NCBI GenBank assembly: GCA_051004675.1 | Contig: JBPCKC010000076.1 | Span: 1 to 42,113, forward strand | Length of the DNA: 42,113 bases | Reading direction: 5' to 3' | Source: JBDTSW01 sp051004675 | GTDB lineage: Bacteria > Actinomycetota > Thermoleophilia > Solirubrobacterales > 70-9 | In this document: positions 6,775-15,068 of the stretch, piece after piece | How the letters are laid out: every line of letters begins with the position of its first letter | Numbering within the stretch: the stretch's first letter is position 1 | Notes under the pieces: model-generated | What the model was told of the DNA's origin: nothing | Seen by the model: only the letters and a program-made list of their open reading frames with translations | The model's database searches: none | Position numbers and translations under genes: made by a program

Positions 6775-8077
6775 GACCAGGGTGCTCTACCGCAACATCG
6801 ACGACCCGAAGCTGCCGTCGATCGACGGATACCGCTCCTACGGCGGCTACACGGCGCTCGAGCGCGCCTTCCGCGGTCTCAGGCCCGACGAGCTGATGAG
6901 CACGCTCGAGGCCTCGGGCCTGCGCGGGCGCGGCGGCGCCGGGTTCTCGATGGGCAAGAAGGCCGGGTTCCTCCCCCGCGGTGACATGGAGAAATACCTG
7001 TGCTGCAACGCCGACGAATCCGAGCCGGGCACCTTCAAGGACCGCGAGCTGATGCAGAAGAACCCGCACCAGCTTCTGGAGGGCTGCCTGATCGCCAGCC
7101 TCGCCGCCGGCGCGCGGTACGCGTTCATCTTCATCAGGGGCGAGTACTGGGAGGTCGCGGACATCCTCGACGACGCCGTCGCCGAGGTCTACGACGCCGG
7201 GTTCGCGGGCGAGAACATCCTGGGGACGGGGATCGCGATCGACATCGTCGTGCACCGGGGCGCCGGCGCCTACATCTGCGGCGAGGAGACGGCCCTGCTG
7301 GACTCGCTCGAGGGCAAACGCGGCAACCCCCGCCTGAAGCCGCCCTTTCCGGCGATCCAGGGCCTCTACGGCGGCCCGACCCTGATCAACAACGTGGAGA
7401 CGCTGGCCAACCTCCCCCACATCGTCAACAACGGCGCCGAGTGGTTCACCAGCTTCGGCACCGAGCAGTCGCCGGGCACCAAGGTCGTCTCGGTCTCCGG
7501 CTGCGTCCAGCGGCCCGGCAACTACGAGATCGAGCTGGGCATGCCCTCGCGCGAGATCATCGAGGACCTCGCCGGTGGGCCCCCGCCCGGGCGCTCGGTG
7601 AAGTGCTGGTTTCCCGGCGGCTCGTCGGCCCCGGTCCTGACGGCGGCCGAGCTCGACCTTCCGTACACGTTCGAGGACATGGCCGAGGCGGGCTCGATGC
7701 TGGGCTCGGGCGCGATCATCGTGGCCGACGACTCGGTCTCCGTGCCGGAGCTCGCGCTGCGCACCGCGCGCTTCTATCACCACGAGTCGTGCGGCAAGTG
7801 CACGCCCTGCCGCGAGGGCACCAACTGGACGGTGAAGATGCTCGAGCGCGTCGTCCGAGGCGAGGCGACCCCGATGGACCTCGAGATCATCTCCTCGGTC
7901 CAGGACAACATCATCGGCAACTGCCTGTGCGTCCTGGGCGACGCGATGGCGATGCCGGTGGCCTCCATGGTCACCAAGTTCCACCACGAGTTCGAGGCCG
8001 CCATCGAGAGCGCCCGCGAGGCGGCGCCGCGCCCGCTGGACGAGGCGCTGATCGAGCCCGCGGTGCCCGTCGCATGA
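6758..8077 (+). CDS. nuoF: NADH-quinone oxidoreductase subunit F
   Basis: 439-aa flavoprotein of complex I that oxidises NADH through FMN. The glycine-rich FMN/NADH loop GRGGAGF is at 57-63, CNADESEPGTFKDR follows, and GAGAYICGEETALLDSLEG contacts the flavin. The N3 4Fe-4S ligands are Cys345, Cys348 and Cys351 (SCGKCTPCREG) with a fourth in GNCLCVLGD (389 or 391). GTG 6758 is taken as the start; TTG 6767 is an alternative three codons on. The stop overlaps the nuoG ATG (ATGA). Confidence 0.96.
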   Translation: MSNLAETRVLYRNIDDPKLPSIDGYRSYGGYTALERAFRGLRPDELMSTLEASGLRGRGGAGFSMGKKAGFLPRGDMEKYLCCNADESEPGTFKDRELMQKNPHQLLEGCLIASLAAGARYAFIFIRGEYWEVADILDDAVAEVYDAGFAGENILGTGIAIDIVVHRGAGAYICGEETALLDSLEGKRGNPRLKPPFPAIQGLYGGPTLINNVETLANLPHIVNNGAEWFTSFGTEQSPGTKVVSVSGCVQRPGNYEIELGMPSREIIEDLAGGPPPGRSVKCWFPGGSSAPVLTAAELDLPYTFEDMAEAGSMLGSGAIIVADDSVSVPELALRTARFYHHESCGKCTPCREGTNWTVKMLERVVRGEATPMDLEIISSVQDNIIGNCLCVLGDAMAMPVASMVTKFHHEFEAAIESAREAAPRPLDEALIEPAVPVA

Positions 8078-10593
8078 GCCCCGCGGCCGAGCGCCAGGAC
8101 GTGACCCTTGTCGTTGACGGCCTGGAGGTCACCGCTCCTAACGGGACGATGCTGGTGGATGCCGCCAAGCAGGGCGACGTCGAGATCCCGGTCTTCTGTT
8201 ACGAGCCCAAGCTGGGCCAGCCGGTCGGCGCCTGCAGGATGTGCCTGGTCGAGGTCGAGGGGATCCCCAAGCTCCAGACCGCCTGCTCGACGCCGATCCG
8301 CGACGGGATGGTGGTCTACACCCGCACGGACCGGGTCAAGGAGGCCCAGAGCGCGGTCGTCGAGTTCCTGCTCGTGAACCACCCGCTCGACTGCCCGGTC
8401 TGCGACAAGGGCGGCGAGTGCCCGCTCCAGGACATCGCGATGGGCTGGGGGCCGGGCCGCAGCCGGATGACCGATCCCAAGCGGCACTTCCAGAAGCCGA
8501 TCCCGCTCTCGCCGCTGGTGCGGATCGACCGCGAGCGCTGCATCCTCTGCTACCGCTGCGTGCGCTTCAGCCAGGAGGTCTCCGAGGACGAGCAGCTCCA
8601 GCTACTCGAGCGCGGCGCGCGGACCTACGTCGGGACGTTCGACGACCGCCCCTACATCGCCCCCTTCCACGGCAACATCATCGAGCTGTGCCCGGTCGGG
8701 GCGCTCACCTCCGAGAGCTACCGCTTCCGGGCCCGGCCATGGGACATCGAGGACGCGGGGTCGGTGTGCACCCTGTGCCCCAGCCAGTGCAACGTGAAGT
8801 TCACCGTCCGCGACGAGCGGGTGGCGCGAGTGCTGGCTCGCGACAACCACGACGTGGACGACGGGTGGCTGTGCGACAAGGGCCGCTTCGGCTTCGAGAT
8901 GATGGCGTCGGAGGAGCGCATCACCCAGCCGATGATCCGGTCGGGCGGAGCGCTGCGCGCCGTGGGCTGGGAGGAGGCCCTCGAGGCGGCGGCGTCGGGG
9001 CTGCGCGCGGCCGGGTCGGCGAGCGCGGCCATCGCGGGCGGCGGCACCTCGAACGAGGAGGGGTATCTGATCCAGCGGATCATGCGAGGGGCCCTGGGCT
9101 CGCCCCACGTCGACTCGCGGGCCCTCGGAGCCGCCGAGCGAGGCATCCTCGCCGAGCTCTCGCGCCCCGAGCTGGGGGCCACCGTTGCCGACATCGACGC
9201 GGCCGACTCGATCCTCGTGCTCGGCGTAGACCTCCTGCACTCGATGCCCATCCTCGATCTGCGCGTGCGCAAGGCCGTCCGCCGCACCGACGCCCGCGCG
9301 GCCGTCGCCACCGAGCGGCCGACCACCCTCGACGGCGGCGCCGACGAGACGGCCCGCTACGCGCCCGGCGAGGCGGCCGCGTTCCTCTGGACGCTCGCCT
9401 CCGAGCTGGGCGTTGCGGATGCGCCCGTCACCGAGACCTACCGCCAGCCCGCCTCCGAGGTTGCCGGGGTCCTGCGCCCCGGGCGGACCGTCCTGATCTT
9501 CGGCGAGCGCCTGGTCCGTGACCCCGACGCCCTGCTCGCATGCGCGGGCGCGCTGAAGCTGGACGCGGAGGGCGCGGGTCTGATCGAGGTCCCCGATTCG
9601 CCCAACGCCCGCGGCCTGCGCGAGGCCGGGATGCTCCCGGATGCCGGCCCCGGCTTCGCGGAGGTCGCGCCGGGGGCCGGCTCGGCGGGGATCCGCGACG
9701 GCCTGGCCGCCAAGGAGCTGCACGCGCTGCTCCTCGCGAACGCGAACCCCGCCCGCGAGCTGCCGGACACCGGGGGCTGGGCGAAGGCGCTGAAGTCCTC
9801 GTTCGTGGTCGCCTTCTCGTCCTTCGAGGACGAGTCGGCGAAGCACGCGGACGTGATCTTCCCGGCGGAGACCCACGCGGAGAAAGAGGGGACCGTGGTT
9901 CACCCCGACGGGCGCATCCAGCGCCTGCGCCCATCGGTCCCGCACCCCGGCGACACCCGCCCCGGGTGGCAGATCCTGGCCGAGCTGGCGGCTCGCCTCG
10001 GCGACGAGACCCAGATCGACTCGGCATCCGAGGCCCTCGAGCAGCTCGCATCGGAGGTCCCGTTCTACGCGGGCCTGACGCTCGAGGAGATCGGCGGCCG
10101 CGGCGTCCGCTGGCAGGAGCGCGAGGCGGCCAAGTCGTTCCCGACCGAGTCACCGCAGCCGGGGTCAGATCCCCGGAGGGGGTCTGACCCCACGGGCGCC
10201 GCGAACCGGTCTGACCCCACGGGTCAGATCCCCTCCCCCTCCGGCACGCTGCGTCTCGGCACCTACAGGGACCTCTGGGCCGACGAGGCGACCGATCGAA
10301 ACCCGTCGCTTCGGTTCCTCGCCCCCAAGCAGACGGTGGAGATCGCGCCGTCGGACGCCGAGGAGCTGGGGCTGGAGCAGGGCGACGAGGTCGACGTGAA
10401 GTCCAACGACACCAGCGTGCGGGCCCGGGTCGCGATCCGCGAGCGGGTGCGGCCCGGCAGCGCATTCATGATCGAGGCGACCGTGGAGGCGAACGCGAAC
10501 CAGCTCTCGCCGGCCGAGGCGATCGAGGTCGTGAAGGCGGGGAAGCCAGCCCCGACCGCCCTCGGACGAGAAGCCGAGGAGGCGGTCGGCTGA
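8074..10593 (+). CDS. nuoG: NADH-quinone oxidoreductase subunit G
   Basis: 839-aa largest peripheral subunit and iron-sulfur relay of complex I. Visible ligands are the 2Fe-2S set Cys42/54/57/71, the His103-Cys107-Cys110-Cys116 set, the 4Fe-4S set Cys156/159/162 with Cys206, and the N7-type set Cys232/235/239/267 at the start of the molybdopterin-oxidoreductase-like domain. N7 is present only in some bacteria. Residues about 695-724 are encoded by an in-frame cluster of GGGTCWGAYCCC palindromes and read as a Ser/Asp/Pro-rich linker between the molybdopterin-like body and the C-terminal domain. ATG 8074 overlaps nuoF by four bases, and the stop overlaps nuoH as TGATG. Confidence 0.95.
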   Translation: MSPAAERQDVTLVVDGLEVTAPNGTMLVDAAKQGDVEIPVFCYEPKLGQPVGACRMCLVEVEGIPKLQTACSTPIRDGMVVYTRTDRVKEAQSAVVEFLLVNHPLDCPVCDKGGECPLQDIAMGWGPGRSRMTDPKRHFQKPIPLSPLVRIDRERCILCYRCVRFSQEVSEDEQLQLLERGARTYVGTFDDRPYIAPFHGNIIELCPVGALTSESYRFRARPWDIEDAGSVCTLCPSQCNVKFTVRDERVARVLARDNHDVDDGWLCDKGRFGFEMMASEERITQPMIRSGGALRAVGWEEALEAAASGLRAAGSASAAIAGGGTSNEEGYLIQRIMRGALGSPHVDSRALGAAERGILAELSRPELGATVADIDAADSILVLGVDLLHSMPILDLRVRKAVRRTDARAAVATERPTTLDGGADETARYAPGEAAAFLWTLASELGVADAPVTETYRQPASEVAGVLRPGRTVLIFGERLVRDPDALLACAGALKLDAEGAGLIEVPDSPNARGLREAGMLPDAGPGFAEVAPGAGSAGIRDGLAAKELHALLLANANPARELPDTGGWAKALKSSFVVAFSSFEDESAKHADVIFPAETHAEKEGTVVHPDGRIQRLRPSVPHPGDTRPGWQILAELAARLGDETQIDSASEALEQLASEVPFYAGLTLEEIGGRGVRWQEREAAKSFPTESPQPGSDPRRGSDPTGAANRSDPTGQIPSPSGTLRLGTYRDLWADEATDRNPSLRFLAPKQTVEIAPSDAEELGLEQGDEVDVKSNDTSVRARVAIRERVRPGSAFMIEATVEANANQLSPAEAIEVVKAGKPAPTALGREAEEAVG
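10161..10233. repeat. In-frame cluster of REP-like palindromes in nuoG
   Basis: Four related units lie here: GGGGTCAGATCCCC at 10161-10174, GGGGTCTGACCCC at 10179-10191, the partial GGTCTGACCCC at 10208-10218, and GGGTCAGATCCCC at 10221-10233. They belong to the same family as the palindromes at 13810 and 31804-31946. Their total length keeps the nuoG frame open, and they encode repeats of the tripeptide SDP plus connecting Gly/Pro/Arg. Confidence 0.85.
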
Positions 10594-11603
10594 TGCTCTC
10601 TCTTGCGGTTGTCAACGCCTACGAGACGATCGGCGTGATGATCATCAAGTCGATCGTGATCTTCGCCGTCATCTTCGCGATCGTGCCGGTCCTGACCGTG
10701 GTCGAACGCAAGGTCCTCGGCCGCTTCCAGGCGCGCTACGGCCCCAACCGCGTCGGGCCGATGGGCCTCATGCAGCCGCTCGCCGACGCGATCAAGCTGA
10801 TCGGCAAGGAGGGCTACACGCCCCAGAACGCGCTGCCCCTGCTGTTCGCGGCCGCGCCGGCGCTGGTGGTGTTCTCCGGCGTCACCGTGATGGCGCTACT
10901 GCCCTGGGGCGACGTCCAGGAGATATTCGGCGCGCAGGTCGGCCTCTACGGCATCGACGTTTCGATCGGGATTCTCTACTTCTTCGCCTTCGGCTCCTTC
11001 GCCTTCTACGGCCTGCTGCTCGGCGGCTGGGCCTCCGGCTCGAAGTACAGCTTTCTCGGCGCGATGCGCTCGGCCGCTCAGCTCATCTCGTACGAGATCT
11101 CGATGGGGCTTGCGCTGCTGGGCGGGATCATGATGGCCGGCACCCTGTCGCTCACCGAGATCGTCCACGCCCAGGAGGAGCTGTGGTACATCCTCCCCCA
11201 GGCGCTCGGCTTCCTGATCTTCATGGTCGCCGGGTTCGCCGAGGCCAACCGCGCGCCGTTCGACCTTCCCGAGGCCGACGCCGAGCTGGTCGCCGGCTAC
11301 CAGACCGAGTACGGGGGCATGCGGTTCGGATCGTTCATGCTCGCCGAGTACATCGAGATGATGGTGATCTCGGGGATCGCGGTCACGTTCTTCCTCGGCG
11401 GCTGGATGGGCCCGGGGCCGCCGTTCCTCGACCCGGTCTGGTTCCTGCTGAAGACCCTCAGCCTCGTCTTCGTCTTCTTCTGGATCCGAGCCACCCTCCC
11501 CCGGCTTCGCTACGACCAGCTGATGAGCCTGGGCTGGAAGGTGATGCTGCCCCTCGCGACGCTGAACGTTCTCGTAACCGCGATCCTGGTGACGGTCACA
11601 TGA
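10593..11603 (+). CDS. nuoH: NADH-quinone oxidoreductase subunit H
   Basis: 336-aa membrane subunit at the junction of the two arms, lining the quinone channel. It has about eight hydrophobic helices. Family motifs are ERKVLGRFQARYGPNRVGP after helix 1, the loop with KEGYTPQNA, SAAQLISYEISMGLAL, and the characteristic NRAPFDLPEADAELVAGYQ followed by EYGGMRFG. The ATG overlaps the nuoG stop (TGATG). The stop overlaps the nuoI ATG (ATGA). Confidence 0.96.
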   Translation: MLSLAVVNAYETIGVMIIKSIVIFAVIFAIVPVLTVVERKVLGRFQARYGPNRVGPMGLMQPLADAIKLIGKEGYTPQNALPLLFAAAPALVVFSGVTVMALLPWGDVQEIFGAQVGLYGIDVSIGILYFFAFGSFAFYGLLLGGWASGSKYSFLGAMRSAAQLISYEISMGLALLGGIMMAGTLSLTEIVHAQEELWYILPQALGFLIFMVAGFAEANRAPFDLPEADAELVAGYQTEYGGMRFGSFMLAEYIEMMVISGIAVTFFLGGWMGPGPPFLDPVWFLLKTLSLVFVFFWIRATLPRLRYDQLMSLGWKVMLPLATLNVLVTAILVTVT

Positions 11604-12160
11604 GCGAGAACGGCGCGAGCGAGTTTCCCTACCTCCGCGGCGACGACGAGGTGATCGCCGTCCAGCGCGGCCCCGATCCCGGCGGGGTCGCCGGTGCCTA
11701 CCGCGCGTTCGGCGAGACGCTGCGCGGGCTGAAGACGACGATGGGCCGGCTCATCGAGGGGCCGGTGACGATCCAGTACCCGGAGGAGAAGACGCCGGTG
11801 TACCCGCGCTTTCGGGGACGGCACAAGCTCCACCGCTTCGAGGACAGCCACCTGGAGAAGTGCGTTGGTTGCTCGCTGTGCGCCGCGGCATGCCCCGCGG
11901 ACTGCATCCGCGTGGTGGCGGCCGAGAACGACCCGTCCGACCGCGTCTCCGCCGGTGAGCGCTACGCGGCGGTGTATGAGATCAACCTGGCGCGCTGCAT
12001 CTTCTGCGGGTACTGCGAGGTCGCCTGCCCGTTCGACGCGATCACGATGGGCCACGAGTACGAGCTGGCCGACTACAACCGCGAGGACCTGATCTTCACC
12101 AAGGAGATGCTCCTCGCCGACTCGCTCGAGCGCACTCCGCTGCGCGAGGAGGGGGAATAG
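11600..12160 (+). CDS. nuoI: NADH-quinone oxidoreductase subunit I
   Basis: 186-aa ferredoxin-like subunit holding clusters N6a and N6b. There are two classical 4Fe-4S motifs: Cys88-x2-Cys91-x2-Cys94-x3-Cys98 (CVGCSLCAAACPADC) and Cys133-x2-Cys136-x2-Cys139-x3-Cys143 (CIFCGYCEVACPFDA). A fairly hydrophilic N-terminus precedes the amphipathic segment YRAFGETLRGLKTTMGRL. This is the last gene of the first nuo block. The next complex I gene, nuoJ, starts about 4.8 kb downstream after an unrelated gene group. No strong terminator is evident in the 48 bases to the convergent TetR gene. Confidence 0.95.
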   Translation: MSENGASEFPYLRGDDEVIAVQRGPDPGGVAGAYRAFGETLRGLKTTMGRLIEGPVTIQYPEEKTPVYPRFRGRHKLHRFEDSHLEKCVGCSLCAAACPADCIRVVAAENDPSDRVSAGERYAAVYEINLARCIFCGYCEVACPFDAITMGHEYELADYNREDLIFTKEMLLADSLERTPLREEGE

Positions 12161-12208
12161 GCCCTCGCCTGTTGCGGGCCTCCCGCTCAGGCGTGCGTGG
12201 AAACTCGC

Positions 12209-12844
12209 CTAGTCCTGCGCGAGCATCCGCTCGAGCGCGGCGCGGTGATACGGCCAGGGGTTGCCGCGGCTGGCACGGCCGGAGGGGTCGAACTCGCGCA
12301 CCAGCGCCAGGCCGGCGACCGTGTTCATCGCCACGGCCAGCCGGCGGTCGAAGTCGCCCTTCGCCCCAAGCTCGCCGGCCACCTCGCGAGCGACCTCGGC
12401 CGTCGCCTTGTAGATCCGGCGCTCGACGGGGATCAGTCGCTCGCGGAGCTCCTCGTCGTCGGCCGCGGCCACCCATAGCTTCGCCGCGACCGTGAACAGC
12501 GGGCTGGAGAAGTCCTCCCACAGCAGGTCGAGCAGGGCTCGGAGGCGCTCGGCGCGCTCGCCGGTGAGCTCGCGGGCGCGCTCCGCATAGCGGGCGACGC
12601 GCTGTTCGGCGAGCTGCTCGAACGCGCTCGCGACCAGATCGACGCGATGGGGGAAGTGGTGGCTCTGGGCCCCCTGCGAGACGCCCGCGCGCTCGGTCAC
12701 CTCGCGGATCGTCGTCGCCGAGTACCCCGACTCGATCAGGCTCTCGACCGTGGCGTCCAGCAGGCGCGCCCGGGTCGCGGCGCGACGCTCGGACTGCGTG
12801 CGCCGGCGCTCGGCGGGGCGCGCTCGCTTCTGCTCTGCCTCCAA
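12209..12844 (-). CDS. TetR-family transcriptional regulator
   Basis: 211-aa dimeric repressor. The N-terminal helix-turn-helix domain covers about residues 20-68: RAATRARLLDATVESLIESG, then TTIREVTERAGVSQGAQSHHFPHR, the standard TetR pattern. The C-terminal part is a helical ligand-binding domain (LRALLDLLWEDFSSPLFTVAAKLW, then EEELRERLIPVERRIYK-like helices). The TTG start at 12844 follows AGGA by nine bases; no ATG or GTG lies between it and the HTH. It sits 11 bases downstream of the MaoC-like gene in the same direction, so it likely senses an acyl-CoA or fatty acid and controls that divergent locus. The ligand is not determinable from sequence. Confidence 0.88.
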   Translation of the reverse strand: MEAEQKRARPAERRRTQSERRAATRARLLDATVESLIESGYSATTIREVTERAGVSQGAQSHHFPHRVDLVASAFEQLAEQRVARYAERARELTGERAERLRALLDLLWEDFSSPLFTVAAKLWVAAADDEELRERLIPVERRIYKATAEVAREVAGELGAKGDFDRRLAVAMNTVAGLALVREFDPSGRASRGNPWPYHRAALERMLAQD

Positions 12845-12855
12845 GCGCCGTCGTC

Positions 12856-13725
12856 CTACGCGATCTCGGCCAGGCCGTCCTTGATCACCAGATCGCCCGA
12901 GTCGGAGGTGGTCTCGAACGCGTAGGCGCCACGCCCATCGCGCTCCCCCGCCTCCCACAAGCGGGTCGTCACCGTCTGCTCGGGGAAGGCGATCTTGGAG
13001 AAGCGAACGGCCAGGCGCTTGAGCCGGGACGGGTCGTCGGCGCAGAAGCTCTCGATCGCCGCCACCGAGGTGAACGCCATGGTGCAGAGCCCGTGGATGA
13101 TGATCCCCGGCAGCCCGACCGCCTTCGCGAACTCCTCGTCGAGGTGGATCTGCATGGGGTCGCCGGACGCCTCCGCGTAGCGGAAGGTCTGGTCCGCGTC
13201 GTAGGTCTGCTCCACGGTCGCCGCCGGCTCGGAGTCGCGAAGTGACTCGTCGAAGCCGTGCTCCGGCGCGACCTCGCCCACGTCGGGCGCTCCGCCGGCC
13301 CCGCGGACGAACGTCGTCGAGTACCCCTCGGTTACCAGCTCGCCGTGCGCGTCTCGGGTGTCGCTGCGAACCACCACGGTTACGCCGGAGGAGCGCTGGC
13401 GCATTCCGATCGGCGTGGAGACCGTGCTGAGCCTCATCCCGGGCTCGATCGGGCGGTGGTAGTGGAAGTCCTGCTCGCCGTGGAGGATCGCGCCGAGGAG
13501 CTCCCCCGGGATCACCGCGAGGCTCGCGATGCCCATCGCCTGGAACTGGGGCACTATCGAGAACACCGGCGGGGCGAGGTCGCCCGCCGCGTGCTGGGCG
13601 ATCGGGTCGTTGGTGGCGGCGGCGTAAGCGGCGATGCGCTCGCGCTCGACCTCGAAGGTGACCGGCTCCCCGGGGGTGCCGATCGCGTCGGGCTTGAACG
13701 TGGGCGTGGTCTCGGTGCTGCTCAT
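12856..13725 (-). CDS. MaoC-like enoyl-CoA hydratase, double hotdog
   Basis: 289-aa protein with two hotdog domains. The N-terminal one lacks the catalytic signature (FEVERERIAAYAAATNDPI through the FHYHRPI region). The C-terminal one carries the hydratase-2 motif (YAEASGDPMQIHLDEEFAKA then GLPGIIIHGLCTMAF), in which Asp and His are the catalytic pair. This arrangement is that of peroxisomal-type 2-enoyl-CoA hydratases, which make (R)-3-hydroxyacyl-CoA. The ATG at 13725 has AGGAG seven bases upstream. It is co-directional with the TetR gene and divergent from an acyl-CoA dehydrogenase, supporting a role in acyl-CoA degradation. The chain length and substrate are unknown. Confidence 0.88.
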   Translation of the reverse strand: MSSTETTPTFKPDAIGTPGEPVTFEVERERIAAYAAATNDPIAQHAAGDLAPPVFSIVPQFQAMGIASLAVIPGELLGAILHGEQDFHYHRPIEPGMRLSTVSTPIGMRQRSSGVTVVVRSDTRDAHGELVTEGYSTTFVRGAGGAPDVGEVAPEHGFDESLRDSEPAATVEQTYDADQTFRYAEASGDPMQIHLDEEFAKAVGLPGIIIHGLCTMAFTSVAAIESFCADDPSRLKRLAVRFSKIAFPEQTVTTRLWEAGERDGRGAYAFETTSDSGDLVIKDGLAEIA

Positions 13726-13762
13726 CTCGCTCCTGTGTAGCCGTCGAAGACGCCGCGACTCT

Positions 13763-13790
13763 AACAAACCGGGCGCTTGTTCTGTATCTT
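13763..13790. promoter_or_regulatory. Candidate TetR operator and promoter
   Basis: In the 149-base divergent region between the MaoC-like and acyl-CoA dehydrogenase genes, AACAA (13763-13767) and TTGTT (13777-13781) form an inverted repeat around a nine-base GC-rich centre, the size typical of TetR operators. A plus-strand TATCTT with a TG extension lies at 13785-13790, immediately beside it, and would be occluded by bound repressor. The adjacent TetR gene is the obvious candidate binder; this is inference. Confidence 0.45.
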
Positions 13791-13809
13791 TCCCGCAAGT
13801 TCCGCGAAC

Positions 13810-13822
13810 GGGGTCAGACCCC
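13810..13822. repeat. REP-like palindrome GGGGTCAGACCCC
   Basis: A single perfect copy with an odd central base, 53 bases before the acyl-CoA dehydrogenase start. It lies downstream of the proposed -10 and so falls in that gene's leader RNA, where it could form a 6-bp hairpin. It is the same family as 10161-10233 and 31804-31946. Confidence 0.85.
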
Positions 13823-13874
13823 ACGCGTGGGACAGGGCTGCTTCCTGACCGAACCGAAAGGACTTCCGCACGAG

Positions 13875-15041
13875 ATGAGCACGATCACCGCCCCCGCCGG
13901 CAGCGAGTGGATGACCGACGAACGCAAGGCGTTCGTCGAGGCCATCCGCGACTTCACCAAGCGCGAGCTGGGCACCCGCGAGCAGCGCGCCGCCGCGACC
14001 AACGACTACGCCGAGGCCCACTCGGCCGAGATGTGCTCGAAGCTCGCGGAGCTGGGCTGGCTGGGGGCCTCGATCTCCGAGGAGTACGGCGGATCGGGCG
14101 GTTCGATCGTGGACGCCTGCCTGTTCCTCGAGGAGACCTCCCGCGGGATGGTCCCGATGGCGGGATTCCCGGTGAGCCTGATCGTCGCCGGCGCCTACGA
14201 GCGCTTCGGCACCGACGAGCAGAAGGCGGAGATCCTCGGCGGGATCTGCGACGGGCGGGTCGAAGCGATCGCGATGTCCGAGCCCGAGGCGGGCTCCGAC
14301 GTCGGCAACCTCTCCTGCCGGGCCGACCGCCAGAACGGCGGCTTCGTGCTCAACGGACAGAAGACCTGGATCTCGGCGGCGCACATCGCCGATCACATCC
14401 TCGTGGTGGCCCGGACGAACCGCGAGGGCTCGAAGCACGAGGGCGTGAGCATGCTCTCGGTGCCCACCGACTCCCAGGGCCTCGAGATCCGCGGGATCGA
14501 GACGATGGGCGGCAAGGAGGTAAACGACGTCTACCTCACCGACTGCTACGTGCCTGAGGAACGGGTTCTGGGTCAGGTCGACGGTGGCTGGATGCAGCTC
14601 ATGGCCGGCCTCAACGTCGAACGCCTGATCACCGCCGCGACCATCCTCGGCCTCGGCCAGCGCGCGTTCGACGACGCCCTCGCGTACATCAAGGAGCGAA
14701 AGCAGTTCGGGCGCCCCATCGGGTCCTTTCAGACGCTGAAGCACCGCATCGCCGACATGGGGACAGAGCTCGAGTGCGCCCGCCTGCTGGTCTACGACGT
14801 CGCGCTCAAGACCGAGGCGGCACCGGACCAGATGCTCCCGCGCGAAGCCTCGATGGTGAAGCTCAAGGCCACCGAGGTCGCGAAGAAGGTCGCCCTCGAG
14901 GGGATGCAGATGATGGGCGGATACGGTTACTCGACCGAATACGACATGGAGCGGCTCGTGCGGATGACGCTCGTGTCCACCATCTATGCCGGCACCAGTG
15001 AGATCCAGCGCGAGATCATCTCCAAGACCTACGGGCTCTAA
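13875..15041 (+). CDS. Acyl-CoA dehydrogenase
   Basis: 388-aa FAD enzyme that removes hydrogens from C2-C3 of an acyl-CoA. Conserved pieces are the flavin-binding AMSEPEAGSDVGNL and KTWISAAHIAD, ERKQFGRPIGSFQTLKHRIADM, and the C-terminal MMGGYGYSTEYDMERLVR with IYAGTSEIQREII. The usual Glu in the IYEGTSE segment is Ala372 here. A Glu at 249 in NVERLITAATILGLGQ occupies the place of the alternative base known from isovaleryl-CoA-type dehydrogenases, so the enzyme is probably active with a branched or atypical substrate. The ATG at 13875 is preferred to an upstream in-frame ATG (13827), which adds non-conserved sequence. It is followed at 27 bases by the esterase gene. Confidence 0.9.
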   Translation: MSTITAPAGSEWMTDERKAFVEAIRDFTKRELGTREQRAAATNDYAEAHSAEMCSKLAELGWLGASISEEYGGSGGSIVDACLFLEETSRGMVPMAGFPVSLIVAGAYERFGTDEQKAEILGGICDGRVEAIAMSEPEAGSDVGNLSCRADRQNGGFVLNGQKTWISAAHIADHILVVARTNREGSKHEGVSMLSVPTDSQGLEIRGIETMGGKEVNDVYLTDCYVPEERVLGQVDGGWMQLMAGLNVERLITAATILGLGQRAFDDALAYIKERKQFGRPIGSFQTLKHRIADMGTELECARLLVYDVALKTEAAPDQMLPREASMVKLKATEVAKKVALEGMQMMGGYGYSTEYDMERLVRMTLVSTIYAGTSEIQREIISKTYGL

Positions 15042-15068
15042 CGCCCCGCGGGCCCGGGCCCAACGCTC

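Noticed and set aside
6551..7987. Long minus-strand open frame opposite nuoE/nuoF
   Set aside because: Antisense to certain nuo genes, no recognisable domain, composition typical of reversed GC-rich codons.
14988..14990. Acyl-CoA dehydrogenase judged inactive because of Ala in place of catalytic Glu
   Set aside because: Glu249 occupies the known alternative base position, so inactivity is not supported.
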